A stretch of 49,585 nucleotides of DNA from Betaproteobacteria bacterium (GCA_012274205.1 JAAOZY010000044.1:1-49585); one strand, 5' to 3'; shown: positions 26,785 to 34,685, counted from the first letter of the stretch. Translations and numbers: made by a program. Notes: generated by a model not told the origin, from the sequence alone.

Positions 26785-28464
26785 ATGAACAAACCACTGG
26801 ATGCGGCGAAACTCGCCGAGCGCGAGACCGGAGCGGAGCAATGGCAGCGCGAATACGCGGACGGCGCGGCGGGCGACAAGACCCTGCGCAACCGTTCCGG
26901 CGTCGAGGTGAAGCCTCTTTACACGCCGCAGGACTGGAACGGCGACCATGCCGACGCGCTCGGCTACCCGGGCCAGCCGCCCTATACGCGCGGCATCTAT
27001 GCCAGCATGCACCGCGGCCGCAGCTGGAGCCAGCGCCAGCTGATCGGTTTGGGCACGCCGGCGGACTACAACGCGCGCCTGCTCGAAATGATCGCCCAAG
27101 GCACCAGCGCGGTATCGCTGATACCGTGCAACTCGGTGTTCCGCGGCTACGACATGGACGAAGTGCATGCGGAGCTGCTGGGCACCTGCGGCGTGGTCGC
27201 GAATACGGCGCAGCACATGGATCAGTGCCTCGCCGGCGTCGATCTTGCGCGCACCTCCTGCGCCATGAACGACCCGTCGCCGTTCACCCTGCTCGCATTC
27301 ATGCTGGCGACGGCGAAACGGCGCGGCGTCGACTGGCGCTCGATCAGCGGCACCTCGAACCAGAGCGACTACCTCAGCCACTATGTCGCCAACCACATGT
27401 TTTTTCGCATCGCGCTGCCCGGCGCGCGCCGCATCCTCACCGATCACATCGAGTTCTGCGGCCAGCACCTGCCGCGCTGGAATCCGCTGTCGGTGGTGGG
27501 GCAGCACATGCAGCAGGCCGGCGCCACGCCGGCCGAGGCCATGGCGTTCACGCTGTCCTCGGCGATCCAGTATGCCGATGACTGCAGCGCGCGCGGCATG
27601 GACCCCGATGCGTTCCTGCCGCGCTTCACTTTTTTCTTCGACATCTCGGTCAGCCTGTTCGAGGAGATCGCCAAGTTTCGCGCCGGCCGGCGCATCTGGG
27701 CGCGCCTTGCGCGCGAGCGCCTGGGTGCGCGCGATCCGCGCTCCTGGCGCTTCAAGTTCCACGGCCAGACTTCGGGCGCGGACCTCACGCGGGCGCAGCC
27801 GCTCAACAACATCGCGCGCGTCACGGTGCAGGCGATCGCCGGCATCCTCGGCGGGCTGCAGTCGCTGCATACCGACGCCTACGACGAGGCGCTGTCCTGC
27901 CCGACCGAATTCGGTGCGCGCATCGCGGTGAACACGCAGAACATCCTGCGCGAGGAGGCGCGCCTCACCGACGTGATCGATCCACTCGGCGGCAGCTACT
28001 ACATCGAGTCGCTCACCGACGAAATGGAGCGCAGGATTCTCGCCGTCATGGCCGAGGTCGAGGCGGCGGGCGGCATGTACGCCGCGGTGGAGCAGGGGCT
28101 GGTGCAGAAGAAAATCGGCGCCTCGGCGCGCGCGTTCCAGGAGAAGGTCGAGTCGGGCGAGCAGACCGTGGTCGGGGTCAATGCCTACCGGGTGGAGGAG
28201 GGCCGCGGCGAGCGCCAGGCGCTGGCCACGCCGGATCCGGCGAACATGCAGGCGCACATCGCCGCGTTCAGGGCGTACAAGGAGGCGCGCTCGCAGGCGG
28301 CGGTGCAGCGCGCACTCGACCGCCTCGCCGCTTCCTGCGGCGACCCGCAGCAGAATATTTTCGCGCGCGTGGTCGAGGCGGCCGAAGCCGGCTGCACCCA
28401 CGGCGAAATCTGCGCCACGCTGCGGCGCGAACTGGGCTTCGGCCAGCCGCTGGTGATGGTCTGA
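26785..28464 (+). CDS. Catalytic subunit of a non-canonical B12-dependent acyl-CoA mutase
   Basis: A 559-aa TIM-barrel subunit of the methylmalonyl-CoA mutase superfamily, carrying out a radical carbon-skeleton rearrangement with the adjacent B12 subunit. Family parts are clear: PPYTRGIYASM, HMQQAGATPAEAMAFTL, FHGQTSGADLT, GGLQSLHTDAYDEAL and IDPLGGSYYIE. The general His is kept (His241 in VGQHMQQAG). Substrate-defining positions are not: where methylmalonyl-CoA mutase has Tyr89 (IRQYAG) this has Leu86 (QRQLIG), and where it has Arg207 this has Asn203, with Gln240 replacing the Tyr before the histidine. The loop SLIPCNSVFRGYD also differs and is about three residues longer. So it is neither a methylmalonyl-, isobutyryl- (Phe/Gln) nor 2-hydroxyisobutyryl-CoA (Ile/Gln) mutase by these marks; the substrate is unknown. 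AGGGAGG precedes the ATG. Confidence 0.9.
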   Translation: MNKPLDAAKLAERETGAEQWQREYADGAAGDKTLRNRSGVEVKPLYTPQDWNGDHADALGYPGQPPYTRGIYASMHRGRSWSQRQLIGLGTPADYNARLLEMIAQGTSAVSLIPCNSVFRGYDMDEVHAELLGTCGVVANTAQHMDQCLAGVDLARTSCAMNDPSPFTLLAFMLATAKRRGVDWRSISGTSNQSDYLSHYVANHMFFRIALPGARRILTDHIEFCGQHLPRWNPLSVVGQHMQQAGATPAEAMAFTLSSAIQYADDCSARGMDPDAFLPRFTFFFDISVSLFEEIAKFRAGRRIWARLARERLGARDPRSWRFKFHGQTSGADLTRAQPLNNIARVTVQAIAGILGGLQSLHTDAYDEALSCPTEFGARIAVNTQNILREEARLTDVIDPLGGSYYIESLTDEMERRILAVMAEVEAAGGMYAAVEQGLVQKKIGASARAFQEKVESGEQTVVGVNAYRVEEGRGERQALATPDPANMQAHIAAFRAYKEARSQAAVQRALDRLAASCGDPQQNIFARVVEAAEAGCTHGEICATLRRELGFGQPLVMV

Positions 28465-28486
28465 GCGCAGGCCGGGGCGAACCGGC

Positions 28487-29440
28487 ATGAACGCCGAGTC
28501 CAGTGCGAGCCCCTGCGCCGCAATCCTCGCCGGTGACCGGCGCGCGCTGGCGCGCGCGATGTCGGCGGTGGAGAATGAGACCGATGCGGGCAAGGCGCTG
28601 CTGCGCGAGCTGCAGCCGCAGCTTGGGCGCGCGCGCGTGCTCGGCATCACCGGCCCGCCCGGCGCCGGCAAGTCGACGCTGGTCAATGCGCTGATCGGCG
28701 CCTGGCTCGCGCGCGGCGCCAGCGTGGGCGTGGTCGCGGTCGATCCGTCCAGTCCTTTTTCCGGCGGCGCCATTCTCGGCGACCGCATTCGCATGGGCGA
28801 GCACCAGGCGCATGAGCGCGTGTTCATCCGCTCGCTCGCCTCGCGCGGGCACGGCGGCGGCCTGTCGCGCACCGCCGCGCGGATAGTGGACCTGCTCGAT
28901 GCCGCCGGCTACCAGCAGATCATCGTCGAGACCGTGGGCGCGGGCCAGTCCGAGGTCGAAGTGGCCGAGGTCGCGGACACGCGCATCGTGGTGTGCCCGC
29001 CCGGCCTCGGCGACGAAGTGCAGGCACTCAAGGCCGGCATACTCGAGATCGCCGACATCCTGGTGGTGAACAAGGCCGACCTGCCGCAGGCCGAGCGCAC
29101 CGAGCGCGAATTGCTCGCCATGCTGTCGCTGCATCGCTACGCGGACTGGACGCCGCAGGTGCTGCGCACCGTCGCCACCAGCGGCGCGGGCGTGTCCGAA
29201 CTGGCCGATGTCATCGAGCGCCACGCGGCGGCCTGCGCCGGCGCGCGCCGTTCGCATGGCGGGCGCGTGCGCCGCCTGATCGCCGCCAGCGCCGCCGACT
29301 GGGTGAAGCGGCGCATCGAGAACCTGGCCAGCGCCGAATTCGATCAGCTGTGCATGCTGGTGCGCAGCGGCGAGCTCGATTACGCCAGCGCCGACCGGCG
29401 TGCGCTGCAGCTTGCGCTGCATCCCGAGAACAAGGCTTGA
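28487..29440 (+). CDS. meaB: MeaB/ArgK-type GTPase chaperone of the mutase
   Basis: A 317-aa G3E GTPase that guards B12-dependent acyl-CoA mutases, gating cofactor loading and repair of the inactivated enzyme. Walker A is GPPGAGKS (56-63); further marks are VAVDPSSPFSGGAILGDRIRM, the switch region IRSLASRGHGGGLS, VETVGAGQSE and the base-recognition NKAD. It follows the mutase gene by 22 nt and overlaps the start of the next gene, so all are one operon. The presence of a dedicated MeaB supports the mutase being a working adenosylcobalamin enzyme despite its altered pocket. Confidence 0.95.
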   Translation: MNAESSASPCAAILAGDRRALARAMSAVENETDAGKALLRELQPQLGRARVLGITGPPGAGKSTLVNALIGAWLARGASVGVVAVDPSSPFSGGAILGDRIRMGEHQAHERVFIRSLASRGHGGGLSRTAARIVDLLDAAGYQQIIVETVGAGQSEVEVAEVADTRIVVCPPGLGDEVQALKAGILEIADILVVNKADLPQAERTERELLAMLSLHRYADWTPQVLRTVATSGAGVSELADVIERHAAACAGARRSHGGRVRRLIAASAADWVKRRIENLASAEFDQLCMLVRSGELDYASADRRALQLALHPENKA

Positions 29441-30351
29441 AACCGCCGCAGCGCCGCGGTTTTCCCGCGGGCATCCTGTGGGTGCTGGCCGCGCTCACGC
29501 TGGGCTGGGGCTTCAACTGGCCGATGATCAAGCTCGCGCTGAGCGAGCTGCCGGTGCTGAGTTTCCGCAGCGTGTGCCTGCTCGGCGGCGCCGCCGGCCT
29601 GTTCGCCATCGCCGCCTGGAAGCGCCTGCCGCTGCGCGTGCCGCGCGGGCAGTGGCGCCGGCTGCTGCCGATCACGCTGTTCAACATCACCGTGTGGAAC
29701 CTGTGCGTCACCTACGGCATCCGCCACATGCCCTCGGGCCGCGCCGCCATCCTCGCCTACACCATGCCGCTGTGGAGCGTGCCCCTGTCGGCGTGGCTGC
29801 TGGGCGAGCGCATCAGCGCGCGCCGCATCGTCGGCGTCGGCCTCGGCATGCTCGCCATGCTGCTGCTGCTTTCGAGCGAACTGCGCGCGGTGCAGGCGGC
29901 GCCCGTAGGCACCCTGCTGATACTGGGCGGCGCACTCAGCTGGGCGCTGGGCACGGTGCTGATGAAACGCTACCCGGTCGACCTGCCGGTCACCGCGCTC
30001 ACCGCCTGGCAGCTGCTGCTCGGCGGCATTCCGCTCTATGCCGGCGCGCTGGCGTTCGACCTGGACCGTCTGCATCCGCTGACGCTGTGGCCGGCGGTCG
30101 CATTCGCCTACAACGTCATCGTCGCGTTCGTCTTCTGCTACTGGGCCTGGTTCAAAATCGTTGCGTCGGTGCCGGTGGGCGTGTCTTCGCTTGCGGTCCT
30201 GATGATCCCGGTGGTGGGCGTGTTCAGCGGCATGCTGGTGCTGTCCGAAACGCCGCACTGGCAGGACTATGTGGCGCTGGCGCTGGTGCTGGCGGCGCTG
30301 GCCACGGTGATGCTGCCGCCGGGTTCGGTGCGCGCGCTCATCAAAAGATAG
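29437..30351 (+). CDS. DMT-superfamily permease at the end of the mutase operon
   Basis: A 304-aa inner-membrane carrier with ten hydrophobic segments and two EamA halves (ILWVLAALTLGWGFNWPMIK at the start, WFKIVASVPVGVSSLAVLM near the end). The start is a TTG that overlaps the meaB stop (TTGA), typical of translational coupling; there is no in-frame ATG before the first helix (the first lies inside it). The coupling suggests it moves a substrate or by-product of the mutase pathway, such as a branched short-chain acid, but the carrier family is too broad to say. It is a different branch from the exporter at 22125-23015. Confidence 0.85.
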   Translation: MKPPQRRGFPAGILWVLAALTLGWGFNWPMIKLALSELPVLSFRSVCLLGGAAGLFAIAAWKRLPLRVPRGQWRRLLPITLFNITVWNLCVTYGIRHMPSGRAAILAYTMPLWSVPLSAWLLGERISARRIVGVGLGMLAMLLLLSSELRAVQAAPVGTLLILGGALSWALGTVLMKRYPVDLPVTALTAWQLLLGGIPLYAGALAFDLDRLHPLTLWPAVAFAYNVIVAFVFCYWAWFKIVASVPVGVSSLAVLMIPVVGVFSGMLVLSETPHWQDYVALALVLAALATVMLPPGSVRALIKR

Positions 30352-30704
30352 CCGGCGGCGATTGCGCTGCTAGCAAGTGTTTTCGTCCAGTACGGCGACC
30401 ACATCGTTTTGCGCTGCATCAGCGTGCGAGTCCGAGCCCGAGTCAGTCGAGCGACGGACGCTACGCCGGGTCTGAGCGCCCCCTCACATCGCTCCAATCG
30501 CCTGCTTGCTTGAGGCCAGAGTATTTGAGCAAGATCAACAGTCTTGTAGAAGCCTTCTGGTAGAAACGTATGGCCGGTGCGTTCGCGAAGGCATGCGATG
30601 CGAATCCCTTGGCAGGCGGATCCCGTGTTGCCCGCCGGATTGATCTTCCCATCGCGCTGGAGGCTTTCCAGGCGAGGATCTCGATACGCAAAAGGAGCAG
30701 GAAA
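30352..30704. other. 353-nt gap between permease and dehydratase-like gene
   Basis: No gene is recognised. One open frame runs into the next gene without a start signal of its own. No clear terminator or promoter pair stands out. The last 15 nt hold AAAGGAG, the ribosome-binding site of the next gene. The gap suggests that the next gene is a separate transcription unit. Confidence 0.5.
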
Positions 30705-32171
30705 ATGGCGCTAATGACCCCCGAACAATTCGAACAGAGCCTGAAGGCGCGCAAGCCCCGCGTATTCATGAACGGAAAGCTGGTGGAGAACATCCTTGAA
30801 AACAGAAACACGCGGACGGTGGTCGAGGCGAACAAGGCCAGTTATGAATGGGCCCTGGACCCGCGCTACAAGGACATCATGAGCTGCCATTCCCCGCTCA
30901 TCGACGACGTGGTCAACCGCTATACGCATGTCAGCGCCAGCACCGACGATCTGATGAAAAAGGCGGAGGCCGGGACCTTTACCGCCGAAACGCTCGGTAC
31001 CTGTATTTACCGCTGCGTGGGCTACGATACCTTTCATGCGCTCGCCGGCACGACCTGGGAAATGGACAAGGACCTGGGCACCGCGTATCACCCCAGGTTC
31101 CTTGAGTATCTCAAGATGGTGCAACGCGAGGATCTCTCCGTGGCCGGCGCGCTCACCGAGCCGCGCGGCAAACGCAGCCAGAAAACCCTGGACTGGCCGG
31201 ACCCGTTCCTGTCCTTGAAAGTCGTGGACAAAAACGACGACGGCATCTTCGTGCGCGGGGCCAAGATCAACATCAGCGGCGCCTATGCCAGCCATGAATT
31301 GGTGGTCCTGCCACAGTCTTCGCATGTGCAGGGCGAAGAAGACTACGCGGTTGCCTTCGCCACCCCGACGGATGCGCCGGGGATTACCTATGTCTGCCAG
31401 TATTCCGCCTATTCCGCGGAAAGAGATGGGGCCGATGATCTGGAGGAATTGGGCAATCCGCGCTTCGGCCAGAGAGAAACCTCCCTGGTCATCTTCGACA
31501 AGGTGTTCGTTCCCTGGAACCGCGTGTTCCACTGCGGCGAAGTCAAATACTCGGCGAAATTCGTGACCCGGTTCGCCAAGACGCACAGGATGACCTGCGG
31601 CGGTACCTGCAAGGTAGGCTTCATGAATCAGATCATCGGCGCATGCAGCCTGATCCAGGAGTACAAAGGCCTGGAAAAAGTTAGCCACATCAATGACCAG
31701 CTGACTGAAATGGTTGTTTTGAGAGAGACCGGCCGGGCCTGCGGCATGGCAGCCGCCATCAAGGGCAAAGAGGATCCGCCGGGTTCAGGCGTCTATTTGC
31801 CTGACGAGGTGATGGGCAATGTGGCGAAGCTGAACATCTGCAATTCGTTCTGGCGGGTCATGGCTCTGGCGGGCGACATCGGCGGCGGTCTGGTCGTGAC
31901 CATGCCCTCCCTGAAGGAACTGAAGAATCCCGAGGTCAAGGACTATGTAAACGAGTTCTACAGCTTCGGCTCGGATGAGCCCACGGAAAACATCATGAAA
32001 GTGCACAAGCTCCTGCAGAACTGGACCGCGGGCCAGCATGGTGTAGGCACCTGGCACGGCGCCGGACCGGTCATGGCCCAGAAGATCGCGCTGCAGCGCG
32101 TCGTGAAATTCGATCGCGAGAAAGACATCGTCAAGCACACCCTCAAGCTGAAGGAAAAAGTCCACAGCTGA
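30705..32171 (+). CDS. 4-hydroxybutyryl-CoA dehydratase / HpaB-family enzyme, divergent
   Basis: A 488-aa flavoenzyme of the family that joins 4-hydroxybutyryl-CoA dehydratase (AbfD) and 4-hydroxyphenylacetate 3-hydroxylase (HpaB). It aligns with AbfD over its whole length. The iron-sulfur ligands of AbfD (Cys99, Cys103, His292, Cys299) have counterparts: Cys100 and Cys104 in GTCIYRCVGYD, His294 and Cys302 in THRMTCGGTCKVG, though the His-Cys distance is one longer. Glu258 matches AbfD Glu257. Two catalytic residues of AbfD are not kept: Tyr296 is Cys298 here, and the Glu455 region is replaced by VGTWHGAG. So radical dehydration is possible but the substrate may differ. AAAGGAG precedes the ATG. 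Its codon use is visibly less G+C-rich than its neighbours, suggesting transfer. Confidence 0.82.
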   Translation: MALMTPEQFEQSLKARKPRVFMNGKLVENILENRNTRTVVEANKASYEWALDPRYKDIMSCHSPLIDDVVNRYTHVSASTDDLMKKAEAGTFTAETLGTCIYRCVGYDTFHALAGTTWEMDKDLGTAYHPRFLEYLKMVQREDLSVAGALTEPRGKRSQKTLDWPDPFLSLKVVDKNDDGIFVRGAKINISGAYASHELVVLPQSSHVQGEEDYAVAFATPTDAPGITYVCQYSAYSAERDGADDLEELGNPRFGQRETSLVIFDKVFVPWNRVFHCGEVKYSAKFVTRFAKTHRMTCGGTCKVGFMNQIIGACSLIQEYKGLEKVSHINDQLTEMVVLRETGRACGMAAAIKGKEDPPGSGVYLPDEVMGNVAKLNICNSFWRVMALAGDIGGGLVVTMPSLKELKNPEVKDYVNEFYSFGSDEPTENIMKVHKLLQNWTAGQHGVGTWHGAGPVMAQKIALQRVVKFDREKDIVKHTLKLKEKVHS

Positions 32172-32218
32172 GCCTGGGACCCGGCTTGGAATAGCCGGGC
32201 CAGGGGTAGAGACCAAGT

Positions 32219-33181
32219 TTAGAGCGCGGGCAGACCAGGTCGGCGCGCGATGCGCTCCGTTTTCCAATTTGCGAGTGCCCATTTCCAGAATTCGGCGACC
32301 GTCGCCCGGCGCAATTGCTGCGGCGGCGCCTGCCCTAGGAATTCCATGACTTGCACCAGCGCCGGCAGCGGATCGCGCGCGTCCACCGGCGGCGCCAGCG
32401 TCTGTTTCGACAGCTTTTCGCCGTCGGCGTTGACCGCCGCGGGCAGGTGCAGGTAGCGCGGCGTCGGCAGGCCGAGCAGGTGCTGCAGATAGATCTGCCG
32501 CGGCGTCGAATTGAGCAGGTCGGCGCCGCGCACGACATCGCTGATGCCCTGTTCCGCATCGTCGACCACCACCGCGAGCTGGTAGGCATACAGGCCGTCG
32601 GCGCGCAGCAGCACGAAGTCGCCGACTTCCGCGGCGAGGTCCTGGCCCTGCTTTCCCTGCAGTGCGTCCTGGAAGCTGACTGGCGTGTCGTCGACGCGCA
32701 GGCGCCAGGCGCGCGGCGTTTTTCCCGGCGCGATGCCATTGCGGCAAGTGCCGGGGTAGACGCGCGCAGCGTCACCAGGACCCTCACCCCCGCCCCCTCT
32801 CCCGCTGGCGTGGGCGAAGGGAGTGTCGTGCGCGCTGCGCGCGAAGTTGAGGTGGGAATCGGCGATCTCGCGCCGCGTGCAGGCACAGGGATACACCAGG
32901 CCCTGCGCCTGCAGGCGCGCCAGCGCCGCTGCATAGGCTGCGCCGCGCCGGCTCTGGTACATGACGGCGCCGTCCCAGTGCAGGCCGCAGGCTTCGAGCG
33001 TGCGCAGGATCGCGTCGGCCGCGCCGGCTTGCTCGCGCGGCGGGTCCAGATCTTCCATGCGCAGCAGCCATTCGCCGCCGCGGCTCTTCGCCGCGAGGTA
33101 GCTGCCCGCGGCGGCGACCAGCGAACCGAAGTGCAGGGGCCCGGTGGGCGAGGGGGCGAAGCGGCCGCGGTAGGGACTCAT
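32219..33181 (-). CDS. gluQ: Glutamyl-Q tRNA(Asp) synthetase with insertion in the zinc loop
   Basis: A 320-aa GluRS paralogue that attaches glutamate to queuosine in tRNA(Asp). The class I signatures are present: FAPSPTGPLHFGSL (HIGH-like, residues 8-21) and GEKLSKQTL (KMSKS-like). The zinc site of E. coli GluQ (Cys-x-Cys, then Tyr-x3-Cys) is kept as Cys99, Cys101, Tyr142 and Cys146, but the distance from Cys101 to Tyr142 is 41 residues instead of about 12. The extra 29 residues include a Gly-rich run encoded by a repeat-like sequence. The frame stays open, so the enzyme is probably functional. A TAGAAT hexamer ends 6 nt before the ATG with no ribosome-binding site, suggesting a leaderless mRNA. 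Confidence 0.93.
   Translation of the reverse strand: MSPYRGRFAPSPTGPLHFGSLVAAAGSYLAAKSRGGEWLLRMEDLDPPREQAGAADAILRTLEACGLHWDGAVMYQSRRGAAYAAALARLQAQGLVYPCACTRREIADSHLNFARSAHDTPFAHASGRGGGGEGPGDAARVYPGTCRNGIAPGKTPRAWRLRVDDTPVSFQDALQGKQGQDLAAEVGDFVLLRADGLYAYQLAVVVDDAEQGISDVVRGADLLNSTPRQIYLQHLLGLPTPRYLHLPAAVNADGEKLSKQTLAPPVDARDPLPALVQVMEFLGQAPPQQLRRATVAEFWKWALANWKTERIARRPGLPAL
32768..32821. repeat. Intergenic-type repeat inserted inside gluQ
   Basis: The plus strand here reads CCCTCACCCCCGCCCC, then TCTCCCGCTGGCG and GGGCGAAGGG, a C-rich then G-rich imperfect palindrome. It resembles the CTCACCCC...CTCTCCC repeats that are usually intergenic in beta- and gammaproteobacteria. Here it is in frame within the zinc loop of gluQ. 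Confidence 0.5.
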
Positions 33182-33187
33182 GCTTCG

Positions 33188-33193
33188 ATTCTA
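33188..33193 (-). promoter_or_regulatory. -10 hexamer for gluQ, leaderless arrangement
   Basis: TAGAAT on the minus strand ends 6 nt before the gluQ ATG, so transcription would start at or next to the start codon. No clear -35 is seen at 17 nt. Confidence 0.4.
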
Positions 33194-33261
33194 ATGGTCC
33201 GGCGCAAGATTCGGGTGGCGCCGCGCTGCGCGCGGCCGATAGAATGATTGCGTCATCAGTG

Positions 33262-33289
33262 AGAACCCGTTGCAAAATTCACCTGCACG
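33262..33289 (-). repeat. Possible degenerate copy of the structured repeat
   Basis: AGAACCCGTTGCAAAATTCA and the following TGCACG resemble the reverse complement of the terminal hairpin of the elements at 40005-40126 and 42311-42390. Only the hairpin part matches; the stem is weaker and the G-rich half is absent. Confidence 0.3.
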
Positions 33290-33390
33290 ATTTTCTCGGG
33301 AACGCTTTGCCAGCCTCTACCGGCTTCACTATGATGCCCGCATGAGCTGGCTCCGCTGCTTACCGGCGCGGCGCCGGCGTTCGGAGCGCA

Positions 33391-34215
33391 ATGAAAGCCG
33401 AATTCAAATCCAAGCTGCTCGACTGGCTCAAGCTCGCTGCCTGCGTCGCGCTGGGTTTTCCGCTGTTGATCTATTTCCTGCAGGAGCGGCTGCTTTTTTT
33501 TCCGCAGCCGCTGGTCGAAGATCCCCTGAAAGCCAATACTGGCGCGGCGATCGATGGGGTGAGCTTGGTCACGGCGGACCAGCTGCGCCTGCGCGGCTGG
33601 CTCGCGCACGCGACGAATACGCGGGCGCCGGCGCCGATACTGATTTATTTCGGCGGCAATGCGGAAGAGGTGTCCTGGCTCGCCGCCAGCGCCGGCCGCT
33701 ACGCCGGCTGGTCGCTGCTGCTCATCAACTACCGCGGCTACGGCGGCAGCGAAGGCAAGCCGGGCGAGGCTGCCTTGTTCGCCGACGCGCTGCAGATTTA
33801 TGACTATGCGGCGGGCCGCGCCCAGGGCGGGCGCGTAGCCGTGATGGGGCGCAGCCTGGGCAGCGGCGTCGCCGTCTACCTTGCCTCGCAGCGTCCGGTG
33901 GCGGGGGTGATCCTGGTGTCGCCTTACGACAGCATCGAGAGCGTGGCCAAAGGCATCTATCCGTATTTGCCTATAAGCCTGATGCTCAAGCACCGCTTCG
34001 ATTCGATTGCGCGCGCGCCGGGTATCAAGCTGCCGCTGCTGTGCCTGGTCGCGAGCGCCGACCGCGTGATTCCGCGGCCGCATTCCGAGCGGCTCTACGC
34101 TGCATGGGGCGGGCCGAAACAATGGCGCGAGATCGCGCCGGCGGAGCATGACAGCATCGCCGAGGCGGCGGATTACTGGCGTGCGATCGCGGCGTTTATG
34201 GCTGGGCTGGCCTGA
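33391..34215 (+). CDS. Alpha/beta hydrolase with N-terminal membrane anchor
   Basis: A 274-aa serine hydrolase. Residues 10-30 form a hydrophobic anchor. The fold follows with an oxyanion loop IYFGGNAEE, NYRGYGGSEGKPGE, the nucleophile elbow GRSLGSG (Ser155), the acid Asp224 in VASADRVIP and the base His253 in AEHDSI, so the triad is complete. It resembles the BAHD/ABHD13-like or YfhR family of membrane-tethered hydrolases, whose substrates are unknown. GGAG lies 5 nt before the ATG. The thioredoxin gene lies 61 nt downstream. Confidence 0.88.
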   Translation: MKAEFKSKLLDWLKLAACVALGFPLLIYFLQERLLFFPQPLVEDPLKANTGAAIDGVSLVTADQLRLRGWLAHATNTRAPAPILIYFGGNAEEVSWLAASAGRYAGWSLLLINYRGYGGSEGKPGEAALFADALQIYDYAAGRAQGGRVAVMGRSLGSGVAVYLASQRPVAGVILVSPYDSIESVAKGIYPYLPISLMLKHRFDSIARAPGIKLPLLCLVASADRVIPRPHSERLYAAWGGPKQWREIAPAEHDSIAEAADYWRAIAAFMAGLA

Positions 34216-34276
34216 GCGGCGTTCAGCTTTTGTCCTGCTACAATTGCGCCTGCAGCAAACCTATCCGGAGACGCGC

Positions 34277-34645
34277 ATGGCAACCGTGGAACTCACCAAG
34301 GACAATTTCGAGCAGGTCGTGACCGGCAATGACGTGGTCATCGTCGATTTCTGGGCGCCCTGGTGCGCGCCCTGCCGCGCGTTCGCGCCGACCTTCGAGC
34401 AGGCGTCCGAGCAGCACGCCGACGTGGTGTTCGCCAAGGTCAACACCGAGGAGGAACAGGAGGTCGCGGGCGCGTTCAACATCCGCTCGATCCCGACGCT
34501 GATGGTGTTTCGCGAGAAAGTCATCCTGTATTCCGAGGCCGGATCGCTGCCGGCGCCGGCGCTGGAGCAGGTGATTGCCCAGGCCAAGGGCGTCGACATG
34601 GCCGCCGTGCACCGCGAAATCGCGGAGCGCGGCAACGACAGCTGA
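34277..34645 (+). CDS. Thioredoxin
   Basis: A 122-aa thioredoxin with the redox site WCAPC (residues 29-33) in VIVDFWAPWCAPCRAFAP and the cis-proline IRSIPTLMVF. It is about 14 residues longer than E. coli TrxA, with an extra C-terminal helix. It reduces protein disulfides in the cytosol. The start ATG follows GGAGA. A TACAAT hexamer at 34239-34244 may be a -10. Downstream, after 40 nt, lies a catalase-like gene, so this may be a peroxide-linked unit. Confidence 0.93.
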   Translation: MATVELTKDNFEQVVTGNDVVIVDFWAPWCAPCRAFAPTFEQASEQHADVVFAKVNTEEEQEVAGAFNIRSIPTLMVFREKVILYSEAGSLPAPALEQVIAQAKGVDMAAVHREIAERGNDS

Positions 34646-34685
34646 TACATCGCGCTTCCACCCGATTCCGCACAGGGGGCCCCGC

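Noticed and set aside
26734..28872. 712-codon minus-strand frame opposite the mutase and meaB genes
   Set aside because: Both plus-strand genes are clear enzyme genes; the antisense product has no recognisable features.
30590..30704. Possible sigma-54 promoter (TGGCAG ... GTTGC) before the dehydratase-like gene
   Set aside because: The spacing between the GG and GC elements is far larger than the fixed distance needed for sigma-54.
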